From assembly GCA_903892515.1 (NCBI GenBank), contig CAITIS010000020.1, forward strand, positions 34,816-98,815: a stretch of DNA of 64,000 bases, written 5' to 3'. Source of the DNA: an uncultured Planctomycetota bacterium (lineage in GTDB: Bacteria; Planctomycetota; Phycisphaerae; SM23-33). Below the pieces are notes generated by a model, which was not told the DNA's origin, did not search any database, and was given only the letters and a program-made list of their open reading frames with translations. This document shows, one piece after another, positions 8,741 to 17,229 of the stretch (within the stretch, counting starts at the first letter, position 1; the number at the start of each line of letters is the position of its first letter). The translations under genes were made by a program, and so were the position numbers.

Positions 8741-8848
8741 ATATCAGATATCAGATATTGGATATTAGGATGGAGCGCCAAGTCGGTCTGGACGCTGTTC
8801 CTAATATCTGATATCTGATATCCAATATATGATATCCAATATCGCCTA
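8741..8848. repeat. Two facing heptanucleotide arrays (GATATCA / CTGATAT)
   Basis: 8741-8769 reads GATATCA GATATCA GATATTG GATATTA; 8811-8845 reads CTAATAT CTGATAT CTGATAT CCAATAT ATGATAT CCAATAT. The two arms are inverted relative to each other and can pair, with about 40 unrelated bases between. The array fills the gap between the NYN gene and the PilZ gene. Confidence 0.85.
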
Positions 8849-8862
8849 CTGAAAGCTTCCAC

Positions 8863-9351
8863 TCACTTATCTTCGCCGGCGTCCTCGCCGAGGCCAAGAT
8901 CCTTGATCCACTTTTCGGCCTCTTCGGGCGAAAGCCCTTCGCGCTTCTCGGACGGCTCGCGCACACGTGGCCTGGATTGCCTCTCGAGCATCTTAAACAG
9001 CAGCGGCACGAAATCTTCGCTGGTGATGTCCTGACAGCCGCGGTGCTGGGCGGCTTTACGGATTTCCCGGTCGGTGCTGACGACGACCAGGCGGCGCGGG
9101 GCCGTGTTGGCCGTAATCCGTTCCAGCACAAGCTCATCGGCGGAACGGTCAAAGGAGTATAGAATTTCCAAGTTCGTCTGGGCCAATTCCCGGTTCCCAA
9201 AACGCGGCGCCGGGCCGTCAAATACCACGCAGACGCGCTCTTTCCCGCTGGCCAGCGGGGCTAGCAGCGTAGCCACGCCGTCGCGGCCGACGTCCTGGCC
9301 GGCCTTGCGCAGCGCGAACATCAAATTGTTGCCGTCCACGATGATGGGCAT
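8863..9351 (-). CDS. YacP-like NYN domain ribonuclease
   Basis: The 162-residue form starting at 9351 (MPIIVDGNNLMF) matches the NYN (PIN-like) fold. The acidic residues expected for metal binding are in IVDGNN (residues 3-8), VVFDG (about 44-48) and VVSTDREI (about 92-99). YacP/Rae1-type proteins cleave RNA on ribosomes. The last 35 residues are charged and acidic. A longer frame to 9411 exists but adds a non-homologous leader. No ribosome site is seen, so the start rests on family fit. Confidence 0.85.
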   Translation of the reverse strand: MPIIVDGNNLMFALRKAGQDVGRDGVATLLAPLASGKERVCVVFDGPAPRFGNRELAQTNLEILYSFDRSADELVLERITANTAPRRLVVVSTDREIRKAAQHRGCQDITSEDFVPLLFKMLERQSRPRVREPSEKREGLSPEEAEKWIKDLGLGEDAGEDK

Positions 9352-9428
9352 GACGAAGCATGGTAGCGGCCAGCCTGACAGGCGGCAATGGGTGACGGTG
9401 GACAGGGGCAAATACGCGGATCAGAAAG

Positions 9429-9600
9429 GCTGGAACTGGTTTCATAACCGTGGTACGCCCGCCCTCGGGCGTCAAAACCTCGAGAAGACGTCGACATGGC
9501 CGCAAAAACCACAGCCGAGGGCGGCTGTGCCACGAAGCCATCCACACCCGAGGCGGCTGTGCCACGTGTCAAACTGGTATGAAACCAGTTCTGCACACGG
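9429..9600. repeat. Composite palindromic repeat, second copy
   Basis: Contains AACTGGTTTCATAACCGTGG, GCCCTCGGGCGT, CACAGCCGAGGGCGGCTGTG, and a second GAGGCGGCTGTGCCACG, ending ACTGGTATGAAACCAGT. Same block order as 5467-5625. No gene is seen between 9352 and 9619. Confidence 0.75.
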
Positions 9601-9619
9601 CCCTGCCCCAGGGGCGATC

Positions 9620-10180
9620 CTACGCGGAGAGTTCCTCGCCAATCACGGGTGCTTCCTCGCTAAGCACCGGCGGCATCACTTCGGGAGCAGACTCCAGCGT
9701 CTTGGCGATGGATTGTTGCCAACTCTCGTACATGGCCCAATTGCCGTGCTGGCGGGCGGTTTCCATGACCTGGGCAAAGGGCTTTTCGGATTCAATCAGG
9801 AAGATCGCATCAGAGTGGTTCCGCCAAGCCCCGATGCGTCGCAGTCCCGCGTCTTGCTCGAACTGGTCCACCCAGGCCGGCAGCTCGCACGTCAGCTTGT
9901 CGAAATCCTTCTCGCGACCAGGCGAGACCTTCATCTGCATGAGCGTCCGGTACCGGGCCGCCCCGCGAACGGAGACCCGCTTGTCCATCGGTTGAATGGC
10001 CTTGGCTTTCAAGCCCTCGGGCGTACGATGCAGGTTATAAGAAACGCGCTGATCCTCAGCCAGGGCCTTAAAGCCGTCCATGACGATGTCGCTGAAGTGG
10101 AAAAATACGTCCCCTTCGGGGCTCTCAATGAAGCCGTAGCCCTTGCCCTTGTCGTACCACTTGACTCTACCCAGAGGCAT
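9620..10180 (-). CDS. Cold-shock domain fused to rhamnose mutarotase-like domain
   Basis: Residues 1-65 are a cold-shock domain: GRVKWYDKGKGYGFIES carries the RNP1 motif (KGYGFI) and VFFHFSDI carries RNP2. Residues about 75-165 (YRTLMQMKVSPGREKDF ... GAWRNHSDAIFLIES ... YESWQQSIAKT) look like a dimeric alpha/beta barrel of the L-rhamnose mutarotase type, with a spaced Trp-Arg-Asn-His in place of the usual His/Tyr set. A 20-residue acidic tail follows. Nucleic acid binding is expected for the first part; the second may sense a small ligand or only dimerise. GGGAG precedes the ATG. The second-domain call is by fold pattern, not close identity. Confidence 0.75.
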   Translation of the reverse strand: MPLGRVKWYDKGKGYGFIESPEGDVFFHFSDIVMDGFKALAEDQRVSYNLHRTPEGLKAKAIQPMDKRVSVRGAARYRTLMQMKVSPGREKDFDKLTCELPAWVDQFEQDAGLRRIGAWRNHSDAIFLIESEKPFAQVMETARQHGNWAMYESWQQSIAKTLESAPEVMPPVLSEEAPVIGEELSA

Positions 10181-10342
10181 CCGTTACTCCCTGGCACCCG
10201 CCGCTTCTTCCCGACCCGTCACACGCCCGCATTATAACGGCACTATCCAGAGTGTCCATATGTTCTTAACGCATTTGCACCTGTTTCCTGCTGAATCGCG
10301 CAGCCGTCTTCACCCTCCTGCCCAGAGGCGTCATCTGCCCCA

Positions 10343-10370
10343 TTGCCTGCCGGCCGCCCTTGCGCATAAT
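10343..10370 (+). promoter_or_regulatory. Promoter with -10 close to the dipeptidase ATG
   Basis: TTGCCT (10343-10348), 16 bases, then CATAAT (10365-10370). The predicted start of transcription falls about two bases before ATG 10379, and there is no Shine-Dalgarno sequence, so a leaderless message is likely. Confidence 0.5.
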
Positions 10371-10378
10371 AGTTACCC

Positions 10379-11758
10379 ATGCTATCCAAAGAATTACTGG
10401 CGTATTTGCAGACCAACCGGCGGCGTCACTTGGGTGAATTGCTGGAGATACTGAAGTTTCCTTCGATCAGCTCGCAGAGTCAGCGCAATGCCGAAAGTCT
10501 GGCCTGTGCCGAGCACCTGGCCGAGGTCGTGCGCAAGCTGGGGTTCGACGTGAAACTGCACCCGTGGCGGACCCACCCGATCCTGATTGCCCGCCGCGAC
10601 TGCCGCCGGCCGGACGCGCCGACGGTGCTGCTGTACGGCCATTACGACGTGCAGCCCGTGGACCCGCTGAACCTGTGGGACAGCCCGCCCTTTGAACCGG
10701 CCGTGCGCGACAACTCGGTGTACGCCCGCGGCGCCAGCGACGACAAGGGCCAGATGTACTGCCAGATCAAGGCCATCGAAGCCCTGCTGGCGGTCGAGGG
10801 CGATCTGCCCGTCAATGTCGTCCTGCTGGCCGAGGGCGAGGAGGAGATCGGCTCGCCGGATGTCGAACAGTTCCTCACCGCCAACGCCGGCCTGCTGCAA
10901 GCCCAGTGCGCACTCATCAGCGACAGCAGCTTCTTTGCCCCCGGCCTGCCCGCCATCACCTACGGCCTGCGCGGGCTTGGGTACCTCGAACTCACGGTGG
11001 AAGGCCCCAAGGCCGACCTGCACAGCGGCATGCACGGCGGAGCGGTGGTCAATCCGCTCAACGGCCTGGCCAAGCTGCTGGCGGGCATGCACGACGCCCA
11101 GGGACGCGTGGCCATCGAGGGCTTCTACGACGACGTCCTGCCGCTGGAGGAGCGCGAGCGTCAGAACTGGCGAGGCCTGCCCTTTGACGAGAAACGCTAC
11201 GCCGAAGAACTCGGCGTGGAACTGGCCGGCGGCGAAAAAGGGCTGGACGTGCTGGTCCGCCGCTGGGCCCGGCCGACGCTGGAGTGCAACGGCATCGTCG
11301 GCGGCTACCAGGGCGAAGGCTCCAAGACCGTCATCCCAGCCAAGGCGACGGCGAAAATATCCATGCGGCTGGTGAACAATCAGCGCCCCGAGAAGATCGT
11401 CCAGTGCTTCCAGGAACACGTGCGAAAGAACACACCGCCGGGGCTGCGGGCCAGCGTGGCGGTCTCCTCGATGGCCCGGCCAGTGATGATTTCGCTGGAC
11501 AGCCCGTACATGCGGGCCGCCCAAGGGGCCCTGGAAGAAGCCTTCGGAACGAAGCCGGCACTGGTGCGCGAAGGCGCCTCCGTGCCGATAACTGAACTGT
11601 TCCAGCGCGTGCTGAAGCTCGAACCGCTGCTGATGGGCTTTGGCCTGCCCGACGACGGGCTGCACAGCCCCAACGAGCATTTCCACCTGGAGCAGTACTA
11701 CGGCGGAATCGTGGCCATCGCGGCGGCACTGAAGAACATCGGCCAACTGAGTCGATGA
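10379..11758 (+). CDS. M20 family dipeptidase
   Basis: A 459-residue zinc peptidase of the M20 clan (CNDP/DapE-like). Metal ligands and catalytic residues are in place: YGHYDVQP (His and the catalytic Asp, about residues 80-87), ASDDKGQ (bridging Asp, about 119-125), EGEEEIGS (catalytic base and Glu ligand, about 151-158), and the C-terminal HSPNEHF His. The lid (dimerisation) domain, about 190-350, is full length. Cytoplasmic: no signal peptide. It probably hydrolyses dipeptides taken up from protein breakdown. Confidence 0.93.
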   Translation: MLSKELLAYLQTNRRRHLGELLEILKFPSISSQSQRNAESLACAEHLAEVVRKLGFDVKLHPWRTHPILIARRDCRRPDAPTVLLYGHYDVQPVDPLNLWDSPPFEPAVRDNSVYARGASDDKGQMYCQIKAIEALLAVEGDLPVNVVLLAEGEEEIGSPDVEQFLTANAGLLQAQCALISDSSFFAPGLPAITYGLRGLGYLELTVEGPKADLHSGMHGGAVVNPLNGLAKLLAGMHDAQGRVAIEGFYDDVLPLEERERQNWRGLPFDEKRYAEELGVELAGGEKGLDVLVRRWARPTLECNGIVGGYQGEGSKTVIPAKATAKISMRLVNNQRPEKIVQCFQEHVRKNTPPGLRASVAVSSMARPVMISLDSPYMRAAQGALEEAFGTKPALVREGASVPITELFQRVLKLEPLLMGFGLPDDGLHSPNEHFHLEQYYGGIVAIAAALKNIGQLSR

Positions 11759-12000
11759 CAAAGCCGGGCTTCTGACCACAAAGGCAAGAAAAGGCGCTGC
11801 CACGGAGGCCACAGAAGAAGACCGGGTAAGCAAGGCCTTGAACCACAAAGGCCCAAAGGAGTACACGAAGTTCAGAGAGCAGGAGCGTGTAGAAGTATTC
11901 CATCTCGCCTCCTTGGTGCCCTTTGTGCGCCGTTTCTTTGTGCCTTCGTGGTTTACGCCGTTGGTTTGCCTTTCTCGGTGGCTTGACTCAGGAATATACT
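11759..12000. repeat. Non-coding gap with inverted CCACAAAGGC sequences
   Basis: Holds GACCACAAAGGCAAG, GAACCACAAAGGCCCAAAGG and, inverted, TTTGTGCC..TTCGTGGTTTACG and TTTCTCGGTGGC. The facing copies can form an imperfect long stem. The same sequence type occurs at 5390 and 6770. No coding frame. Confidence 0.55.
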
Positions 12001-12001
12001 A

Positions 12002-12029
12002 TTGACACGGCCTCTCGAAGAGCCATAAT
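12002..12029 (+). promoter_or_regulatory. Sigma-70-type promoter of rplU
   Basis: TTGACA (12002-12007), a 16-base spacer, CATAAT (12024-12029). It predicts a transcript starting near 12036 and a leader of about 40 bases before ATG 12078, where L21 autoregulation could act. Confidence 0.8.
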
Positions 12030-12077
12030 GAGGAACTCTTGTGCCGTGCTGGAACGATCCAGCGGCCCTTACGAAGG

Positions 12078-12404
12078 ATGAAGAACTTGTACGCGATAAT
12101 CGAAGACAGCGGGCAGCAGTTTAAGGTCAGCCAGGGCGACGTGATTCGTGTGGACTTGCGAGACTTGGCCGAGGATGCCAAGACGCTCGAGTTCCCGCGC
12201 GTATTGCTCGTGGCCGATGGCGAGAACGTCAAGATCGGCACGCCGGCCGTTGATGGCGCCAAGGTCGTGGCCGACATCGAAGACCCCTTCGTCAAGGGTG
12301 ACAAAGTGCGGATCTTCAAGTACAAACGCCGCAAGGGCTATCGCCACCGCGCCGGCCACCGTCAGAAGTACATCGAAGTCCGCATCAGCCAGATCGTGGC
12401 GTAG
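12078..12404 (+). CDS. rplU: 50S ribosomal protein L21
   Basis: The 108-residue sequence has the L21 start (LYAIIEDSGQQFKVSQGD) and the conserved rRNA-binding end KYKRRKGYRHRAGHRQKY. ATG 12078 is chosen because L21 proteins begin a few residues before this YAII; upstream TTG and GTG codons lie at the predicted transcription start. Usually rplU is followed by rpmA (L27); here a terminator follows at once and no L27 gene is in the window. Confidence 0.97.
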   Translation: MKNLYAIIEDSGQQFKVSQGDVIRVDLRDLAEDAKTLEFPRVLLVADGENVKIGTPAVDGAKVVADIEDPFVKGDKVRIFKYKRRKGYRHRAGHRQKYIEVRISQIVA

Positions 12405-12489
12405 TTCGCCCGATTGGCAGGCCAGAACGACTGAATCGGCTTAAGCCGGCGGATCGTCGGCCCAGGCCGGACGGATCGTGCAAAACAAA

Positions 12490-12536
12490 AGAAGCGGTCT
12501 TCGCCTCTCGGGGCGCAGGACCGCTTCTTCTTTTTT
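12490..12536 (+). terminator. Rho-independent terminator after rplU
   Basis: Stem AGAAGCGGTC (12490-12499) pairs with GACCGCTTCT (12519-12528), with an inner stem in the loop, followed by TC and six T. Confidence 0.9.
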
Positions 12537-13658
12537 CGAGCCTCTTTTTTAGGGCCTGACGGGTCGAGCCTGATCGGGTGGCATGGTCAGCCGCCCGCTG
12601 TTGGGCGGTAACCATGTTTGGCCCGGAGCATGGTCATCCCACACGACGAGAGTGACCATGCCGCCCCGAACGTAGCACAGCCGCCCTCGGCTGTGGTCTT
12701 TCCGTGGCCTCGGTGCGCGGTCCTTCCGTCACATCGGCCGATCAAGCGTCAGCCGGGTGCCGTGGCCGCGGTGTCCAGCGGCCACGCAGATCCACCCTGG
12801 TCCCAATCGCCGCGACCACGCCATCCCGCGAGATTCTCCGTCAGATCAGCCGATCAAGCGTCAGCAGATTCCCTTTCAGCCCCGAATCGCCCTGCCACAC
12901 AAGCTTGGGTGACTTGGCCGACCGGCCAGCCTTGGTATTCCAGCCAATCAGATCCACGGTCCTTGCCTGAATGGATTGCACAGCATCCGGCGCGGTGGCC
13001 GGGGCCCACGTCTGCGGCCCAGTTGCGGTTGTGCCACGCGATCACGCCCCGACCGCAGGCAGGTCTAATGGTCAGCTGGGTGCCGTGGTCGCGGCGTTTG
13101 CGGCCAGGGTGGGGCCACGTGGCCGCTGGACGCCGCGGCCACGGCACCCCGCCTCGGCGGAGCCGCGCCATCATGCTCCCCGCCACAGGCAGGTCTAACA
13201 TGGTCACGCCAACGACAGCGAGACCATGCCACCCAATTCCTGCGATTGGCGAGGCTGCACGGGCGAGACGCCCGTGTCACGGAGTGCGCAAAAAAGATGG
13301 GCGAGGCCGTGCTTGCTCAAGGCACTGCCATCGCCCTTCGCCTTGGTAGAAGTCCCCTCGCAATCCAGGCTCCCAGCGTCGTTCACCGGAGGAGGGGTGA
13401 ACTTCCGACGGGCGCTCAACTCCGTCAGCTCGCTTTTTGCCTTAGACTCCTACCTGCTCTTGGACCTCAGACGATCGCCCGGGAGATGGGCGGGCTTAGC
13501 GGCAGGCGCTCATCTCTGCCATTGCCACATCGTCGTTGTGTGAGGTCCTGTGAGGCTCATCGGTTGCACCGTCCGAGCCAGCCCTCGCTGGTCTTGGAAA
13601 TTAGGCTCCTCGGTCGTCGAAAGCTGTACACAGCGAGTGACAGCTCCTCAAATCGAAG
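12537..13658. repeat. 1.1-kb gene-free repeat field
   Basis: No frame has family features or a ribosome site. The DNA is a chain of partial palindromes: GGTCAGCCGCCCGCTGTTGGGCGG (about 12585), GCATGGTCATCCCACACGAC..AGTGACCATGCC (about 12627), CACAGCCGCCCTCGGCTGTG (about 12675), GCCGTGGCCGCGG..CCAGCGGCCACG (about 12758), two ACATCGGCCGATCAAGCGTCAGC-like pieces (12732 and 12843), and GGGCGAGACGCCCGTGTCAC (about 13261). The 13420-13650 part is unstructured by eye. Confidence 0.6.
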
Positions 13659-14090
13659 TTATCGGTCCGTAATCGGAACTCGTTGGGGCACTTCCAGGGT
13701 ATGCGATACTATCGCCTGCCACTGGTCCCTCGTGACCGGACGAGCGAGGAAGCAAGCTCCGCCTTGGCGGGCCGCGACCTCCACGTTCCCGCCGCCGGTA
13801 TCGCCGACGACGGTGATCGGACAGTTAGGCCACCGATTTCTCATCCAATTCAACGCCCTGCCCAGTTCAGCGGGTGTTTCCATGCTGGCCAAAACGATCA
13901 AAGCAACCCGCCCTCGCGGGCTATTGGTCAGCACGTCTGCACACCGCCGATACGTGATCAGGACGCCCTTATTCACTTGTGATAGCTGCTCTGCTACTTG
14001 CGAGGCCTCATCGCCATCGCTACAGGTCATCACGATACAAAAACTTTCGCCGTCCCTCGCCTCAGCCCTCATGGTTCGAGGTTGCATCAC
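13659..14090 (-). CDS. Degenerate receiver (pseudo-receiver) protein
   Basis: A 143-residue stand-alone CheY-like domain. The alternating strand/helix order is that of a receiver, but the acidic pair is replaced (FCIVMTCSDGDEAS), the phospho-acceptor Asp position reads LIVLAS (about residues 64-69), and the conserved Lys is Arg (ACFLARPVT). Phosphorylation is therefore unlikely; it may act as a scaffold or adaptor. GAGGGAA precedes the GTG/ATG pair (14090/14087). It sits downstream of the sigma-54 activator on the same strand, 280 bases apart. Confidence 0.75.
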   Translation of the reverse strand: MMQPRTMRAEARDGESFCIVMTCSDGDEASQVAEQLSQVNKGVLITYRRCADVLTNSPRGRVALIVLASMETPAELGRALNWMRNRWPNCPITVVGDTGGGNVEVAARQGGACFLARPVTRDQWQAIVSHTLEVPQRVPITDR

Positions 14091-14257
14091 GTTCTTCCCT
14101 CACTTTCGTTTCCCTCTTCTCCCCTCTGTATATCAACGGCTGTGCCACGGAGGCGTGCCGCCTGATATTTAACGTAACGCGTTTCCGTACACCCACTTAG
14201 GATTCTCGCGCAGTTGCAGTCCCTTTGGCACGCGTTGCAGGTGTCGCAGAACCTGTC

Positions 14258-14311
14258 GCATATCGCTATAGCAAGTGTTGCACAGTACAGCAGTACTGTT
14301 GCATATCGCTA
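14258..14311. promoter_or_regulatory. Palindrome between two direct repeats, candidate operator
   Basis: GCATATCGCTA occurs twice (14258-14268 and 14301-14311). Between them is the inverted repeat ACAGTAC-AGCA-GTACTGT (14282-14299). This lies upstream of the pseudo-receiver gene and 3' of the sigma-54 activator, so it could be a binding site for the activator or a terminator-like structure; there is no T-run. Confidence 0.5.
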
Positions 14312-14370
14312 CACAGGTCAGAGGGCGGAAAGATGCACTGTCACGGGGTGGTGATGGGCGAAGGCGGCGC

Positions 14371-15393
14371 TTACTGCCGGCCGTCGATGCCATATTGACG
14401 CATCTTGCGGATGAGGGTGGTGCGGTGAACGGCCAGCAGCTTGGCAGCGGCAGAACGGTTGCCCTGGGTCTGGCGGAGCGCCTTGAGGATTGCGCCCTGT
14501 TCGACGGAAGCGAGGCTGTAGATCAGCGGGGAATTGTCGATCTGCGTAATGCGTCCGGGAGCAGGCTCCACCGCAGGACGGCCATGACACGCCGAGTCGG
14601 GATCGGCCATGATGGCCGGGGGCATCGGCGGCAGACCGGTAGCGTAGAGTCGCTCAATGTAGCCGCAAAGCTCTCGGACGTTGCCAGGCCAGGCGTAGTC
14701 GCGCAATTCGTGCCGGATGGCCAGGCCCAACTGCCGTGGCGACATGTTGTATTGCGCGGCGAAGTATTCGAGATAGTAGTCCAGCAGCGGATCGACGTCC
14801 TCAGGCCGGCTGCGCAGCGGCGGAATCTCGACCCGGACGATGTTCAGCCGGTGGTAGAGATCGATGCGGAAAGTTCTGTCATCCACCATCCGGCGCAGGC
14901 TGCGGTTGGTTGCGGCGATGAAGCGAACGTCAACGGAAATGGGTTTGGCCGAGCCGACTGGCACGACCTCATGCTCCTGCAGCAGCCGCAGGAGCTTGGA
15001 TTGCAGATGGATCGGAATCTCCCCCACCTCGTCCAGCAGCAGGCTGCCGCCCTGCGCGGCCCGCACGACGCCCAAGGTCTCGCTCACGGCGCCGGTGAAT
15101 GCGCCCTTTACGTGGCCAAAGAACTGGCTCTCAAACAGGGTATCGCTGATGCCGGCACAATTGACGGGGATGAAGGGCTGATCGGCCCGCCGCGAGCGGA
15201 CGTGAATCCGCCGAGCGAGAAGTTCCTTGCCCGTCCCACTCTCGCCTTCTAAGAGCACCACGCAATCATTGGTTGCGACGGCGTCCACGACGGCAAGAAC
15301 GTGCCGGAAAAGGGGACTGGCCCCAATCAGGGACTCGCTAAAGCGAGCTTCGTCGGCATGTGGTGAGCGATCCACACGCATAGCGGAAAGCAT
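14371..15393 (-). CDS. Sigma-54-dependent activator (AAA+ and Fis domains, no receiver)
   Basis: A 340-residue enhancer-binding protein. It has Walker A GESGTGKE (residues 50-57), the sigma-54 contact loop GAFTGA (97-102), Walker B GGSLLLDE (115-122), the Arg finger region (TFRIDLYHRL), and a C-terminal Fis-type helix-turn-helix (GNRSAAAKLLAVHRTTL). There is no N-terminal sensory or receiver domain, so control must come from another protein or from synthesis level. CGGAGG lies just before the first ATG; the ATG at 15381 is equally possible. It is divergent from the kinase gene at 15673. Confidence 0.93.
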   Translation of the reverse strand: MLSAMRVDRSPHADEARFSESLIGASPLFRHVLAVVDAVATNDCVVLLEGESGTGKELLARRIHVRSRRADQPFIPVNCAGISDTLFESQFFGHVKGAFTGAVSETLGVVRAAQGGSLLLDEVGEIPIHLQSKLLRLLQEHEVVPVGSAKPISVDVRFIAATNRSLRRMVDDRTFRIDLYHRLNIVRVEIPPLRSRPEDVDPLLDYYLEYFAAQYNMSPRQLGLAIRHELRDYAWPGNVRELCGYIERLYATGLPPMPPAIMADPDSACHGRPAVEPAPGRITQIDNSPLIYSLASVEQGAILKALRQTQGNRSAAAKLLAVHRTTLIRKMRQYGIDGRQ

Positions 15394-15672
15394 CTCCTCC
15401 GATGTTTCCTCGAACTTGGTACTTGAGCCTAAAGACGCTGGGCTGACTTATTCAGAGCTGAGCACGTCAACCGCTCACATATATGTACCGCAACTCGTTG
15501 AAAATTGCAATAGGTAAAACAAAAAAGGGCTGCGGATTTGCCCGACTCAACCCTAGTGGCATCGGGCCATTGCAGTGTCTTGGGCCTTGGTACACTACGC
15601 AAGAGAGCTGCATCATTAGCCGATACTCCCAGTGAAGCTTTCAATTTGAGCAGTTTACCGGAGTGTGATGCA

Positions 15673-17229
15673 ATGCGCATCGGTCTGCAGGTAAAGTCCA
15701 TCCTGGTCTTGGCCGTGGTCGTCCTGGCGACGACTGCCAGCGGCGGATGGCTCTACTATGCGGTCACCAGCAACGTCTTGCGTCAGAATGACCGGGCCCA
15801 GGTCGAAAAGCTCATCGGCGGCTTGGCAATCGCGGCCGAACCCTGCATCGCCCAGCAAGACCTGCAAGCCATCCAAAAGCTCGTAAAGGATTTGGCTTCA
15901 TTGCCTTCCATTCGCTACGTGGCGGTGGTGGACGCCGGCGGCAAGACCCTGGCCTCCGACCAGCGATTCTTCCATTCCGGCTCAGCGGGCCACACCTACC
16001 CCCAGCCCAGCCTGTCTTACGAGTTGCAGCGGCCCAACAGCCTGGAACTCGGTCGGCCGCTTGTGGTTAAGCGAGGTAACGAACACGTCGTCGCCGGGGG
16101 CGTCCGGCTGATTGCCGACACGACCGACACCAACGCCGTTCTCATGCGGCTGCACCGCGAAATGACCGTCTGCGCCGCGACGGTGCTGATTACGCTGATT
16201 CCGCTGGGCTACCTGCTTGTCTGGCGCGTGATGGTCGTGCCGGTTCGCAACCTGCTGCTGGCCACACGGCGGCTATCCGACGGCGACTTCTCCGTCCGCA
16301 CCACCACGACCCAGCGCAATGACGAGATTGGTGAGCTGGCCGGCTCGTTCGACGAAATGGCCGAGCACCTGTACGAGTCGCAGTCCCAGTTGCGATCTGC
16401 CAAGGATTCGCTCGAGCGCAAGGTCATCGAGCGGACGGGCGAGCTGGAAACCGCCAACCGCCGCCTGCGCGAAGAGATGGCCGAGAAGGAAGATTTCCTT
16501 CGCGCCGTCAGCCACGACCTGGGCGCGCCGCTGCGGAACATCGCCGGCATGGCCAGCATGATCGCCATCAAGTGGCAAGCGCAACTCCCCGAAGAGGCGA
16601 TAGCCAAGCTCAAGCGGATTCAAGCCAACGTCGAAGTCGAGACGGGCATGATTCGCGAGCTGCTGGAACTCAGCCGCATCAAGACCCAGCCGGAGTCGCG
16701 AACGTTTCTGGACTTCGGCACGCTCATGCAGGAACTGGCCGACTCGTTCGAGTACGAGCTTAAGGCCCAGAACATCCATCTGGAAGTGGCACCTGGCATG
16801 CCCCGGCTGTACGTCGAGAAAAACCGCATGCGCCAGGTCTTCCAGAACCTGCTGGACAATGCCATCAAGTACATCGGCCACCGGCCCAATGCCCGCATCC
16901 AGATCCAATACGAGCGTCGCGACGAAATGCACGTGTTCAGCGTCGCCGACAACGGACCGGGCATCCCGGCCGAGGATCACGAGCGGATATTCCACGTCTT
17001 CCGGCGCTCCCCCTCCACCGCCACCGCCGCGGTTACGGGCAAAGGCGTGGGTCTGGCCGTCGTGAAGACCGTCGTGGCGAACTATGAAGGCCGAGTCTGG
17101 GTGCAGTCAGCCCCGGGCAACGGCTCGACTTTCTACGTGGCTCTCAGTGTGTTCAGCACGGAAGGGCCCCAGGAGCGTTTGGATGAATCCGCACCGCGCC
17201 AAGAATTCGCTAGCCATACTGCTGGTTGA
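15673..17229 (+). CDS. Membrane sensor histidine kinase (HAMP, HisKA, HATPase)
   Basis: 518 residues from ATG 15673, preceded by CGGAG. Helix 1 (about 7-30), an extracytoplasmic sensor of about 135 residues, helix 2 (about 166-188), HAMP (about 190-240), a coiled linker, HisKA with His281 in RAVSHDLGAPLRN, and HATPase with N (NAIKYI), G1 (DNGPGIP) and G2 (GKGVGLAVV) boxes. The wording HDLGAPLRNI is typical of bacteriophytochrome/hybrid-type HisKA. The 3' end overlaps the next gene by 47 bases, so kinase and regulator are translationally linked. Confidence 0.95.
   Translation: MRIGLQVKSILVLAVVVLATTASGGWLYYAVTSNVLRQNDRAQVEKLIGGLAIAAEPCIAQQDLQAIQKLVKDLASLPSIRYVAVVDAGGKTLASDQRFFHSGSAGHTYPQPSLSYELQRPNSLELGRPLVVKRGNEHVVAGGVRLIADTTDTNAVLMRLHREMTVCAATVLITLIPLGYLLVWRVMVVPVRNLLLATRRLSDGDFSVRTTTTQRNDEIGELAGSFDEMAEHLYESQSQLRSAKDSLERKVIERTGELETANRRLREEMAEKEDFLRAVSHDLGAPLRNIAGMASMIAIKWQAQLPEEAIAKLKRIQANVEVETGMIRELLELSRIKTQPESRTFLDFGTLMQELADSFEYELKAQNIHLEVAPGMPRLYVEKNRMRQVFQNLLDNAIKYIGHRPNARIQIQYERRDEMHVFSVADNGPGIPAEDHERIFHVFRRSPSTATAAVTGKGVGLAVVKTVVANYEGRVWVQSAPGNGSTFYVALSVFSTEGPQERLDESAPRQEFASHTAG

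Noticed and set aside
8132..8848. CRISPR array
   Set aside because: The repeats are seven bases long and contiguous, with no spacers and no cas genes in the window.
10394..11866. Long minus-strand open frame (490 codons) opposite the dipeptidase
   Set aside because: The plus strand encodes a clear M20 peptidase with all motifs; the antisense frame is a His/Gln/Val/Gly-rich shadow produced by GC-rich codons.
12405..12490. rpmA (L27), expected after rplU
   Set aside because: Only a short spacer and a terminator follow; no L27 sequence is found in any frame.
14225..14240. TTGGCACGCGTTGCA as a sigma-54 promoter
   Set aside because: The GG and GC elements are eight bases apart where ten are needed, so the spacing is wrong despite good boxes.
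15555..15575. TGGCATCGGGCCATTGCA upstream of the kinase as a sigma-54 promoter
   Set aside because: GG to GC distance is twelve, two too many.
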